From NCBI GenBank assembly GCA_051010055.1, contig JBPCVY010000087.1, positions 1 through 28,387 of the forward strand: a stretch of 28,387 nt of DNA, read 5' to 3'. The DNA is from CAJQND01 sp051010055. GTDB taxonomy: Bacteria > Pseudomonadota > Alphaproteobacteria > Rhizobiales > CAJQND01. The first letter of the stretch is position 1. The number at the start of each line of letters is the position of its first letter. The notes under the pieces were generated by a model, which searched no databases, was not told the origin of the DNA, and saw only the letters and a program-made list of their open reading frames with translations. Of this stretch, positions 1 through 9,400 are shown piece after piece. The position numbers and the translations under genes are program-made.

Positions 1-961
1 TGATAAGCCCGCGCTGGAATGCCTGGCGCGCCAACACTTGCAGTTTGGGGTCAAGAGTGGCGCGCACCGACAGCCCGCCTTCTCGAAGACGCTTGGCGCC
101 ATAAGCTGATTCAATTGAGCGCCGAACTTCCTCGGTGAATGCTTCAGCGCCGATTTGGTTGGCAAACTGCTGAACGCCGCGTTTGCGCGGAGAAACTTCC
201 AGTTTTTGCGCTTGCGCTCGCTTCATCTGCTCTTCGGAGATGTAGCCGTTCGCATGCATGCGCCCGATAACCCAATTGCGCCGTTCGGTTGCCCGCTTTG
301 TGTGGCGGAACGGATGGTAGTTGTTCGGCGCTTTCGGCAATGCTGCCAGGTAAGCCATTTCGTGAATATCAAGCTCGTTGAGGGACTTGCCGAAATAGTT
401 CAACGAGGCTGCTGCGACACCATAAGAGCCAAGTCCAAGAAAAATCTCATTCAAATAAAGTTCAAGGATTTTGTCTTTGGAAAATGTCTGTTCAATGCGT
501 TGTGCCAGAAGGGCTTCTTTGAGTTTGCGGTCGAACGTGCGCTCATTGGTCAGCAAAAAGTTCTTTGCCACCTGTTGAGTAATGGTTGAGGCGCCGGTCA
601 ACCGTTTTCGGTTACCGGTAATGTACCCCTCAGCATAGCGAAACACCGCGCCCGCCATGCCCAGCCAGTCAAGGCCGCCATGCTGGTAGAAGGTCTTGTC
701 TTCAGCGGAAAGAAAAGCCTGCACCAGCAATTCAGGCAGGGCAGCGGAAGGAATATAGAGGCGGCGCTCTTCGGCATATTCAGCAAGCAGCGTGCCATCG
801 CCGGCATGCACGCGCGTCATCACCGGCGGCTCATAAGCTGCCAATTGCTCGATACCCGGAAGGTCTTTGGACCTTTCTTTGATAATGTAGCCAACTGCCA
901 GCGCCACGCCACAAAAAACTATGAACATAGCGGTAAACAGAAAGCCCAGAAAACGAACCAT
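1..961 (-). CDS. mrcA: Penicillin-binding protein 1A (N-terminal part, cut by window edge)
   Basis: This is the first ~320 residues of a bifunctional class A penicillin-binding protein, which polymerises lipid II into glycan strands and cross-links them at the inner membrane. The reading frame starts at an ATG (961-959) with a GGGG ribosome site about 8 bases upstream and runs off the left edge. A membrane anchor spans roughly residues 4-26. The glycosyltransferase (GT51) domain follows, with SAEDKTFYQH (catalytic Glu about residue 87), GASTITQQ and KDKILELYLNEIFLG. The transpeptidase domain lies outside the window. The gene is 208 bases downstream of amiC on the same strand, so the two may be co-transcribed. 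PBP1A is favoured over PBP1C by the motif set and by the amiC/rne neighbourhood. The family call is secure; the exact paralogue is slightly less so. Confidence 0.93.
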   Translation of the reverse strand, partial: MVRFLGFLFTAMFIVFCGVALAVGYIIKERSKDLPGIEQLAAYEPPVMTRVHAGDGTLLAEYAEERRLYIPSAALPELLVQAFLSAEDKTFYQHGGLDWLGMAGAVFRYAEGYITGNRKRLTGASTITQQVAKNFLLTNERTFDRKLKEALLAQRIEQTFSKDKILELYLNEIFLGLGSYGVAAASLNYFGKSLNELDIHEMAYLAALPKAPNNYHPFRHTKRATERRNWVIGRMHANGYISEEQMKRAQAQKLEVSPRKRGVQQFANQIGAEAFTEEVRRSIESAYGAKRLREGGLSVRATLDPKLQVLARQAFQRGLI

Positions 962-1169
962 ATTCAAACCCCGTTGCGGACAAATTCAGCACTTGTTCGC
1001 ATTGCCGATGCCCGGCCCACCTGCCGTACCAATAACCGATTTGCGTTGAGTTGGCACTTTAAATTAGTCCCCTGGAAAAGGGCCGCATTATTGGTGAAGT
1101 CTCAGTATTACAGGGCAAATATGGCAGGCTGCGGGCCGGTTTCAAGCCGGAACGTGCGGGGGCTGGTCC

Positions 1170-2663
1170 CTAATTTCCGCTTTGGGCAAGGGATTTCGCA
1201 AAATAGGCGTCGATTGCGCCTGCCACAGCACCCGCAACTTTTTTGCGCCATGCTGCCGAGCGCAGATTCATCTCATCCTTGCGGCTGGAAAGGTAGCCAA
1301 GCTCAAGCAAGACAGAAGGCACATCAGGCGCTTTGAGCACCCTGAAGCCGGCTGAGCGCAATGGTTTGCGGGTGAGCTTGGTGGTGGTGGATAGCTGGCG
1401 CGCCAGGGTTTGCGCAAATGATGTTGAATGGTTGTTCGTTTCCCTTTGCGCAAGATCGATCAGGATGCCGGTAACCTGCGCTGTTTCCACACCAAGATCG
1501 ACGCCGGCAATAATATCTGCCCGGTTTTCCTTTGCAGCAAGTTCGCCAGCTTCCTTGTCTGAGGCGCGCTCTGACAGGGTATAAACAGTTGCCCCTTGCA
1601 CTTTGCCGCGGCGGATGGAATCGGCGTGAATGGCGATAAACAGGTCAGCCCCCTTTTTCCGGGCGAAATGAACCCTGTCGCGCAGCCTAATAAACCTGTC
1701 GCCGGATCGGGTTAGATAAACCTTGTAGCGATTGGATTTGCGCAGGTGAGCTGCAAGAATCTTGGCAAATGCAAGCGTCACCTTCTTTTCAGGCGTCCCG
1801 CGCCGCCCAATTGCGCCAGGGTCGACACCACCGTGACCGGGATCAAGAATAATAACCTGATGTTTCTTGCGCACTCGTTTCCTGGAAATTGTTGAGTTCG
1901 GGCCTATTACCGGTTTCGCCTTAGGCAGCACGAGGTTGGTGCTTTTCGTTTCCGCAGGCTTCGGCTTCGGTTTGATAGTGGGCGTGAGGGGAGGCTCGGA
2001 TGCTGCAAGTTCTGAAATTTCTTTCGATGGGGGCGCTGGCTTTGCGGCTTCATAGACCGAGCGCTGAAGTCGCTTAATCAAGGCGTCAATATCGACCGAC
2101 ACGGCCTCATCTTCCGGATTTGCGATTTCGCTGGAAGCATCGCTCGCCTTACTGGCGGTGGCTTCGGCATCGCGGGCGGTTTGAAAACTGATGGCATCGA
2201 TTGGCTCTAGATCGAGAACAAGCCGTGCCGGTTGGTTGTTCACAGGCCGGATAATGAAGGATTTAGCCACCTTCACCGGGCCTTTTGTGTCGAGGACGAT
2301 GCGTGCTTTGCCTTCATCATACTGGCCATACCGGTAAGCCTGCACGAGCCCGCGGCCCTTCGCGCCCAGGCCTGCCGGGAGCTTGAAAATCACATCCGGC
2401 ATATCGATTATGACGCGGTAGGGATCGGCGAGCAGAGTTACCGAAAACTCTATCGGCCGGGACACATCAGTAACGAACCGCGTGCGCCGTAGATCGCCCC
2501 CCAAACGGGCGCCAACAGCAACAGCTGCATTCTGGCTCTCAGCATAGGCTGGCGCGTGAACAATGGTGGTGACCGGCGTTGCCAGCATAAGCAGCAGCAA
2601 CGACTTCAGTGCGAGGCCGGTAGCGATATTTTTTCCCGCTTTTTGAAGTATCATACATCCCAT
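1170..2663 (-). CDS. amiC: N-acetylmuramoyl-L-alanine amidase (AmiC type, AMIN + Amidase_3)
   Basis: This is a periplasmic zinc amidase that cuts the bond between MurNAc and the peptide stem, as in daughter-cell separation. It has 497 residues: a signal peptide (hydrophobic ~17-37, ending near AYA-ES at 42), an AMIN domain (~50-155) that targets peptidoglycan/septum in relatives, a Pro/Lys-rich linker (~205-265), and an Amidase_3 domain (~268-490). Zinc ligands are visible as His277 (DPGHGG), Glu292 and His346 (AIHAD), with catalytic Glu454 in LLELGYLSS, so the enzyme should be active. The ATG at 2663 was used; a second ATG three codons in (2654) is an equal alternative. It is divergent from rne across a long gap and is followed by mrcA. 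Confidence 0.93.
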   Translation of the reverse strand: MGCMILQKAGKNIATGLALKSLLLLMLATPVTTIVHAPAYAESQNAAVAVGARLGGDLRRTRFVTDVSRPIEFSVTLLADPYRVIIDMPDVIFKLPAGLGAKGRGLVQAYRYGQYDEGKARIVLDTKGPVKVAKSFIIRPVNNQPARLVLDLEPIDAISFQTARDAEATASKASDASSEIANPEDEAVSVDIDALIKRLQRSVYEAAKPAPPSKEISELAASEPPLTPTIKPKPKPAETKSTNLVLPKAKPVIGPNSTISRKRVRKKHQVIILDPGHGGVDPGAIGRRGTPEKKVTLAFAKILAAHLRKSNRYKVYLTRSGDRFIRLRDRVHFARKKGADLFIAIHADSIRRGKVQGATVYTLSERASDKEAGELAAKENRADIIAGVDLGVETAQVTGILIDLAQRETNNHSTSFAQTLARQLSTTTKLTRKPLRSAGFRVLKAPDVPSVLLELGYLSSRKDEMNLRSAAWRKKVAGAVAGAIDAYFAKSLAQSGN

Positions 2664-2689
2664 CCGGCGTTGCTTGGTTTATCCAACGC

Positions 2690-2795
2690 AAACTGTCTCA
2701 AAACTGCCCCACCCGTACGATTTGCAGCCTAGATTGAGGTGGTTAACCATTTCTTTCCAAATTGGGGCAATGCCCGGGAATTCCCGGGTTTTTTT
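2690..2795 (+). ncRNA. Candidate small RNA or terminated leader upstream of rne
   Basis: About 100 bases on the plus strand end in a textbook intrinsic terminator (2773-2795), yet no plus-strand gene lies upstream, because amiC runs the other way. The stretch can fold: TGCCCCA (2705-2711) pairs perfectly with TGGGGCA (2763-2769). CCACC (2709-2713) can instead pair with GGTGG (2738-2742), and the two helices exclude each other. A small GGGC/GCCC hairpin (2765-2775) would compete with the terminator stem. The 5' end is a guess, since I see no clear promoter. It could be a free small RNA, a prematurely terminated rne leader, or the end of an RNA antisense to the amiC start. Conserved alphaproteobacterial small RNAs (alpha-r families, EcpR1) are the obvious comparisons; I cannot assign one. 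Confidence 0.4.
2773..2795 (+). terminator. Strong intrinsic terminator with no plus-strand gene upstream
   Basis: CCCGGG-AATT-CCCGGG (2773-2788) forms a perfect 6-bp GC stem with a 4-base loop and is followed directly by seven T (2789-2795). The minus strand has no T run after the hairpin, so it acts on rightward transcripts only. Confidence 0.75.
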
Positions 2796-3472
2796 GGGTG
2801 TTTCCACACACTTCGAACAACTGCCGGCGCGAATAACAAATAGGCCACTTGCAATATGTGCAATCTATCCGTAGATAGGGGTATCCGCTTGTGTATGGCG
2901 AAGCGGCATCTAAGGGTTCAGCAGTCAATGGGTGGCTGAACATCCCGGGAACAGTTGGATTTTCAGCAGTTTAGACTGGCTCAATTGCTCTTTAGATGGA
3001 ACTTGACGGCGTAACGCCCCTATATGTGAAAGCGGCTTATACCATAAAGAACGCCAGAGAGGTTTCGAACCGGGCATTCCGCATTGTCCCTCACGATAAT
3101 TCATTCGCGGTGTGCACGGCGAAGTGCGCGCCTTCCATAACGAAGGCATCAAAACCGTTGACGAAAGCCAGGCCACACAGGTGTGAGCCGGCTTTCCCGG
3201 TTAAAAATGAGTGTTCCGGTTTGCACCGGAATGAGAAAGTAAATGATGGGTTTCGACCTGGCGCAATTAAACCCGCGCAAACACAGCCAATTGGCGCAGA
3301 GGTGTTCTCATGCGCGCGATGGCGCCTGCCTGTCTGGTGATGACGAGCTGCAGGCCAATGCCAGGCCCTCCCATCTCTTATGCGTGCAATCTAATTATCC
3401 CGAACCTTTGGGCAGGCGGCTCAGTCCGCCAGCTCCAGGGGCGGCCAGGCTGCGCGCCGGAGATTCAAGAAC
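2796..3472 (+). other. Long non-coding, hairpin-rich leader region of rne
   Basis: These ~680 bases before rne hold no convincing gene. They contain several perfect short hairpins: GTTCAGC/GCTGAAC (2916-2922 with 2935-2941), GCCTTC/GAAGGC (3130-3135 with 3142-3147), TTCCGGT-TTGC-ACCGGAA (3214-3231), and GGCGG/CCGCC (3415-3419 with 3426-3430). In enterobacteria the long rne 5' untranslated region lets RNase E control its own mRNA decay. A similar role here is inference. The promoter is not certain: a weak candidate is TTGCAA (2849-2854), 17 bases, TAGATA (2872-2877). Confidence 0.5.
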
Positions 3473-6310
3473 ATGGGCAATAAAATGCTTATCGACGCCG
3501 CCCACCCGGAAGAAACACGGGTGGTCGTTGTCCGCGGCAACAGAATTGAAGAGTTCGATTTTGAGTCTGCAAACCGCAAACTTTTGCGGGGAAACATTTA
3601 TCTCGCAAAGGTAACCCGCGTGGAGCCATCTTTGCAGGCGGCATTCGTTGATTATGGCGGCAACCGCCACGGGTTTCTCGCCTTTAGCGAAATACATCCC
3701 GATTACTATCAAATTCCGGTTGCCGATAGGCAGGCGCTTCTTGATGAAGACCGTGAAGACGATGTTCTGGCTTCTGATGAAGTCGAAGAGAGCAGCGCTG
3801 CGGATATTCCTGAGGAACCGGAAGGCGAAGAAGAAAAAGCCGAAGCTGACGCCGACGCCAAGGACGATGAAAGCGGCGGTGAGGCCAAGACCGAGGCAGA
3901 CGTTGGTTCAAATTCTGACGAGCAAGAAGGCGATGACGAGCCCAATGGCGTAGAATCGGTTGGGGCTGAAGATGCGCTGGAAGAAGTGCCGCGCCGCAAA
4001 CGCAAGCGCCGCCGTGATTACAAAATCCAGGAAGTCATCAAACGCCGCCAGATTATCCTTGTGCAGGTGGTGAAAGAAGAGCGTGGCAACAAGGGCGCTG
4101 CGCTCACCACGTACCTTTCGCTGGCAGGCCGTTATTGCGTGCTGATGCCAAACACTGCGCGGGGTGGTGGCATTTCGCGCAAAATCACTGACGCGCAGGA
4201 CCGTCGCAGGCTCAAAGATGTGGCCAAGTCGATTGATGTGCCTGAAGGAACCGGGCTTATCGTCCGCACCGCAGGCGCCAACCGGACCAAGACGGAAATC
4301 AAACGCGATTTCGATTACCTGTTGCGCTTGTGGGAAAATGTGCGTGATTTGACCCTCAAATCAACGGCGCCGAACCTCGTTTATGAGGAAGGAAGCCTGA
4401 TCAAGCGCTCGATCCGCGATCTCTACAACAAGGATGTGGACAGCGTCGTCGTTGAAGGCGAGGAGGCTTACAAGGAAGCCAAAGACTTCATGAAGATGCT
4501 CATGCCAAGCCATGCGCGCAACGTGAAAGTCCACAAGGATCCGCGCCCGCTCTTCTCGCGTAACCAAATCGACACTCAGCTTGACGGTTTGTTCTCGCCA
4601 CAGGTGACTTTGCCATCAGGCGGATATCTGGTGATCAACCAGACCGAAGCGCTGGTTGCCATTGACGTGAACTCGGGCAAGTCGACCCGCGAGCATTCCA
4701 TTGAAACGACAGCGCTGAAGACCAACCTGGAAGCGGCGCAGGAAGTAGGCCGCCAGCTGCGCCTGCGCGATCTTGCCGGATTGATCGTGATCGATTTTAT
4801 CGACATGGAAGAGAAGCGCAACAATCGCAAGGTTGAGGGCAAGCTGAAAGACGTTCTCAAGAGCGATCGCGCTCGTATCCAGGTTGGCCGCATTTCACCG
4901 TTTGGCTTGCTGGAAATGTCGCGCCAGCGCATGCGTTCAGGCGTCCTTGAGGGCTCTACGCGGGTTTGCGAAATTTGCGAAGGACGCGGTTATATCCGCT
5001 CGGTGGAAAGCTGTGCCCTGTCGGTATTGCGCGGTATCGAAGATCATCTATTGAACCGCCGCAATCCGGAAAACCTTGCCGTGCGTTGCCAGGAAGAGGT
5101 GGCGCTCTACATTCTCAACCAAAAGCGCGACAATCTCGCAGTTATCGAAGCGGCCTATAACATAGTTGTCTATGTGGAAACCGGCCACGGTGAGAGGGGT
5201 TCTGACTTCTCTATTGCCAAGGCGGACGGACCTGGCCGTGTGCGGAAAGAAACTGCGGAAGTGGTGAGCATCGAGACTGCATTTTCCGGCAGTGAGGAAG
5301 AGGTCGAAGGTGAAGCGCGCGCTGAGGCCGGTGATGGCAGCGATGAAAACCAACCCAAACGGCGCAAGCGCCGCAGAGGCCGCCGTGGCGGGCGGCGTTC
5401 ACGTGGCCGCACTCAGGAAAGTGCAGAACAAAATATCCAGGTTGCAGAAACTGGCGATGGCGAGCAGCAGGCAGAAGAGGCCCCGCAAGAAGAAGGCCGT
5501 GGCCGCAAGCGCCGCAGAAGAGGTGGGCGCAATTCTGCTGCTCAGACAGACGAGCCAGCAGTGGATTTGGCATCCGCGCCGCAGCCGAAAATGGATTTCT
5601 CTGAAGGGGAGGGTGAAGATCCTTGGGATACCACACCTGAGCCTGTGAAGCCGAAGAAAAAGCGCGCGCCGCGCAAGGCAAAAGAAGAAAAAGAAGCGGA
5701 AGCTGGCGAACCAGAAGCGGTAATTGACGCAGAAAGTGCTGTGGAAGATACTGCAGCTGCGGAAACTGCAGAAAAGCCCAAACGGCGGCGCCCGACCAAA
5801 AAGGCAGCAGAAAAATCAGCTGAAGCTGGTGAGAGCAAAAAACCAGCGGCCAAGAAAAAGACGAAAAAAGAGGCTGCGGCAGAAGAAGCGAAGACAGAAG
5901 CAGCTAAGACAGAAGAAATTAAGGTAGAGGAAGTTAAGGCGGAAGAAGAAGAAAAAGCGGAAGAGCCGAAAAAGCCCCGCAAGCGCCGCACGACGAAAAA
6001 GAAAACCGCCGAAGAGGTTGACGCTGAAAAAGAAACCACTGTAGCGGCGGCTAAGGATGATGCAGCCGTTGATAGTGGCGAAGAAGCCGAAAAGCCCAAG
6101 CCCAAGCGCCGCGCCAGCTCTGCGGCCAAAAAGAAACCTGCTGCCAAAACCGCCAAGAAGAAACCTGAAGAGGTGGCTGAGGTTGCAGAGGTGAATGGTG
6201 AAACGCCCAGCGTTGCAGCTGAGAAAAAAGAAGGTGCGGCTGTTTCCATGCCGCCACCTGAACCCGAACGGCCTGCACGCCGCGGCTGGTGGCAGCGTAA
6301 CAAGGGCTAA
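3473..6310 (+). CDS. rne: Ribonuclease E
   Basis: This is the endoribonuclease that scaffolds the RNA degradosome and processes rRNA, tRNA and mRNA. It has 945 residues. The S1 RNA-binding domain starts near residue 35 and is split by a very acidic insert (~91-172) followed by a basic stretch (174-181). The catalytic core carries Asp398 (AIDVNSGKS) and Asp441 (IDFIDM), 43 residues apart as in the E. coli enzyme, and the zinc-link CxxC is Cys499/Cys502. From about residue 580 to the end the protein is low-complexity, with Arg-rich clusters and Lys/Glu/Ala repeats. The extreme C-terminus ends in RRGWWQRNKG; a GWW motif there binds PNPase in Caulobacter. The start ATG (3473) has GGAG about 11 bases upstream. 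The gene stands alone behind a long leader and ends at a strong terminator. Confidence 0.97.
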   Translation: MGNKMLIDAAHPEETRVVVVRGNRIEEFDFESANRKLLRGNIYLAKVTRVEPSLQAAFVDYGGNRHGFLAFSEIHPDYYQIPVADRQALLDEDREDDVLASDEVEESSAADIPEEPEGEEEKAEADADAKDDESGGEAKTEADVGSNSDEQEGDDEPNGVESVGAEDALEEVPRRKRKRRRDYKIQEVIKRRQIILVQVVKEERGNKGAALTTYLSLAGRYCVLMPNTARGGGISRKITDAQDRRRLKDVAKSIDVPEGTGLIVRTAGANRTKTEIKRDFDYLLRLWENVRDLTLKSTAPNLVYEEGSLIKRSIRDLYNKDVDSVVVEGEEAYKEAKDFMKMLMPSHARNVKVHKDPRPLFSRNQIDTQLDGLFSPQVTLPSGGYLVINQTEALVAIDVNSGKSTREHSIETTALKTNLEAAQEVGRQLRLRDLAGLIVIDFIDMEEKRNNRKVEGKLKDVLKSDRARIQVGRISPFGLLEMSRQRMRSGVLEGSTRVCEICEGRGYIRSVESCALSVLRGIEDHLLNRRNPENLAVRCQEEVALYILNQKRDNLAVIEAAYNIVVYVETGHGERGSDFSIAKADGPGRVRKETAEVVSIETAFSGSEEEVEGEARAEAGDGSDENQPKRRKRRRGRRGGRRSRGRTQESAEQNIQVAETGDGEQQAEEAPQEEGRGRKRRRRGGRNSAAQTDEPAVDLASAPQPKMDFSEGEGEDPWDTTPEPVKPKKKRAPRKAKEEKEAEAGEPEAVIDAESAVEDTAAAETAEKPKRRRPTKKAAEKSAEAGESKKPAAKKKTKKEAAAEEAKTEAAKTEEIKVEEVKAEEEEKAEEPKKPRKRRTTKKKTAEEVDAEKETTVAAAKDDAAVDSGEEAEKPKPKRRASSAAKKKPAAKTAKKKPEEVAEVAEVNGETPSVAAEKKEGAAVSMPPPEPERPARRGWWQRNKG

Positions 6311-6340
6311 ACGCGTCCCTTGCAATTTGAAGGCAATTAG

Positions 6341-6373
6341 TGCGGCACTCCCAGCGGGTGCTGCATTTTTTTT
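6341..6373 (+). terminator. Intrinsic terminator of rne
   Basis: GCGGCACTC (6342-6350) pairs with GGGTGCTGC (6356-6364) around a CCAGC loop (9 pairs, two of them G-T; T6341-A6365 extends it) and is followed by eight T (6366-6373). It lies 31 bases after the rne stop and before the convergent gene's end. Confidence 0.88.
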
Positions 6374-6411
6374 ATCGAAATTTTAAGCGGCTAAAGAACC
6401 CGGCGCACGGG

Positions 6412-9400
6412 CTAGCGATTGTCCTCGGCAGCATTGCGGCGCTTTCTCTTGCGCTCTTCCTTCTTTTCCTCCTCGCCCAGCGCGCCTTGTCCCTGAAACT
6501 CGAATACTTTTCTAAGGAAGCCTGGTGCGATTGCGGAAACCGGATTGATTTGCACTTGCGGGGAATTCATCGTACCGCTGAGGCCGAAGGTGAGGCCGAT
6601 AACACCCTCATCCTTGCCGCCGGTGATAATCGCGCCAAGCAACGGCACGTTGGAGAACGCCGAATTGAGGCCATAGGCCGGAATAAGCGTGCCGCCAATC
6701 GACAGTTTGCCATCTGCCTTCCTGATTGAACCTTTTGCCAGTGCGCCAACTGCAGGCCCCTGAACGCTCGCATCACCGATACGGACGAAATCCCTGTCCA
6801 CCGCAAATGGCAAAGTCAGCTTGTCAAATATGAGCTGCGTTTGTTGTTGCGGGCGCTGGCGCGTGGTTGCCCTTTGGGTTTCCTGCGTTTGCTGGAACTG
6901 CGCAAGTTCGCGTTCATTAGCGACAACAAAGCTGCGAATAGTGAGATCGCCGCGCCGTATTGTTCCTTCACCGGGGCGGCCAAGGTTTGCCTTGAAATCA
7001 AGCTGTCCGCCCTGAATTTTCGAATAGAGGTTCGATGCGCGCAATGCCGCGCCGCCATCACTGGTGGTCAACAGCATGTCACGCGAGCCGTCGTCGCGCG
7101 GTTGAATTGTCAAATTCATTGGCGCGCCGTTGGCAAATTGACCATCTAGCCGCATGGAGGTCAGCGCATCGCCGCTGGTGGTCGCCACAACAGACACGTT
7201 GCTGACGTGGCGGTCATGATAGGCGTAGACGGTCTCAAATCTCGCCTTTAGTTGGGTTTGGTCATCGCCAATTGGTGCGATCTGACCGGTTGCCTCATCA
7301 AAAAGGCCTGCGATCATCGGACGTGAATCGAATGTTTGCCCTGTCACGTCCAATTGCAGCGCACCCTGATCGTTACGAGATGCAGTAAGGCCCATGGTGT
7401 TAAGCCGGCCCAGTCTGACGGTGGGAAGGTTTGCGATCAAAAAATCTCCCGAACTCTTCAGCGAAATTGAGCCTTCCACCGAAAGTTGTTCGCCACTGAT
7501 TTTCAGGCCCTTGATCTGCGCCTTGTTGGGGTCAGAGAAATCGATATCGAAAACCGCTTTGGTGCCGGCCTTCGGTCCATAGCGCCAGTGAATTGGGTGC
7601 AAATGCAATTGCGCGCGCGACAGATCAGAGGTGATGCGGGCCTGGGTAATCTTGGCGCCTTTTCCGCTGCCTTCCAGCTTCACCGCCACTTGCCCTGTCA
7701 GGAACCTGGAAATATCAAGGCCAAACTTGCGGCGCAGGTTTTCATCAAGGGTGGTTTCCAGCTTGAATGCCTGCAGATCAACCGGCCAGGTTTTGCGGGT
7801 CCAGGTCAGATTTGCAGGAATACCGTCCAGCTTAATCTTGCCGCTGGCGGTTAAACCGTTCGAATTCACATTTATGTCCAGATTCCCGGCAGACAGATCA
7901 AGGTTGCGGAAGGCCTGTTTCAGCCCAAAGGATGTCAGTTTGATATCCGCTGAGATGTCGATCTGTTCCGGTGGAACGTCTGGAACCAGAGGCATTTTCA
8001 GGGAAAGGCTCATCTCCGCCTTACCGCTGGCATTGGCTGCATTAAAGTCAGCTCCGGAGATCATCTTGAGCGGCGGCCGGTCGGCAAGTTCCAACAGCGC
8101 AGAGACATCACTTGTTGCGACGACCTGTAAATCCCCCTTGGAAATGGGATTGGCAAGTTCGGTGATGTTCATGCGGCCGCTGACTACCTGCAAACTGCCA
8201 CCTGCCTCAGATGGTATGGTGCCGGTAAGCTCGGTTAAATCCATGCTGTCACCGCGGATTGCGATGTGACCGGAAAGATTCTGCACATCCGGCTGGCCCG
8301 CATAGTAGGCGGTCGTAACCCCTGAAAACTTCAGCTTGGCGTCAATAAGCTTATCGGGAATAGGGCGTTTTTCACGAATTGCGGGCCCAAGGATATGACT
8401 TGGCAGGTCGATGTGGAACGTGCCCTGTTCAAGTTTGCCAGCCTTGATGTTTTTCTGCATCCAATCGCGTGCTAACGGGGCAACAATCGGCGGCCACATG
8501 GTGTTGGCCAGGCTAAGGGGCAAATTCTGGACGCGTCCTGAAACTCTCATTGAAAGCGCTTCATCGCCTTCTGCGAAAACGCCGCGTAGCCGCAACCCGC
8601 CATCTGTGGACATGATCAAGAGATCGTCCACATTCACCCGGCCTTCTTCCACAAATGCAGCACCTGTAATATCAATCCTGTCGACCTGCGGCTTGGGCCC
8701 GCTGCTCGCCGAATTGCGGGCGTTCATTGTGAAGCCAATTTTTTCCAGGAAGCCAGTTTGCGACCAGAAGGGCTGGAACTGTCCGCTCAGCTTTGCAACC
8801 GTTTTGCCTATATGGGCGGACGAATTCGTGAGTTGCAATGCTTTGAACTTCGGATCCCACACCAGGTTGAGCTTGCCTTTGTCCACCACGATGGGGCTCG
8901 ACAAAAAGTCAGGAAAATCAACAACTCCGGGCGCGGCAACGAGGTTTGCGGTAGCAGAATTCATCTTTCCATCGCCCTGGATCTCCACATTCACCTGTCC
9001 GGATAAGGGGAGGCGCACCTGGGTGAGCTGCGACAGCATGAAAATCTTTTTTGAAAGATCAGCTGGCACCAGATCGCTGATGCGCGCAATAACGGAATAA
9101 CCATCACTTGAGCGTCGGTAGTTTGCGACAAGATCCAATTTCCAAGGCTTTTTGCCGCTTGCAACGGTGGCATCGAAGAACAGGGATGCGCCAAAGTCGG
9201 TCTTTTTGAACGCCAGGTTGGCGCTGGGAATGCGCCAGAATGAATTATTTTCCTGGTCATAAAGCGATATGGAGGCGTTCGAGATTGTTATGGCGTTGAT
9301 GGTTGAGGCCGCCGAACCGCCGCGCTTGGAAAAGAATTCCTTCTTGACGTAGTGGGTGAGCCCAGATGCGGGCGCTTTAAGAACCACTTCCTCTCCCAAT

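Noticed and set aside
680..1336. Plus-strand open frame of 218 residues across mrcA, the gap and amiC
   Set aside because: It is antisense to two clear genes and has no coherent domain.
3003..3028. TTGACG (3003-3008) with TATATG/TATGTG nearby as the rne promoter
   Set aside because: The spacing is only 12-14 bases, too short for a normal sigma70 promoter.
5542..6325. Long minus-strand open frames (up to 253 residues) opposite the rne 3' half
   Set aside because: They mirror the Lys/Glu/Ala-rich repeats of RNase E, giving Ser/Ala/Phe-rich nonsense, and have no start signals.
6385..6411. Weak CCCG-CGGG hairpin followed by TTCTTT as a terminator of the AsmA-like gene
   Set aside because: The stem is only 4-5 bp and the T run is broken; too weak to annotate.
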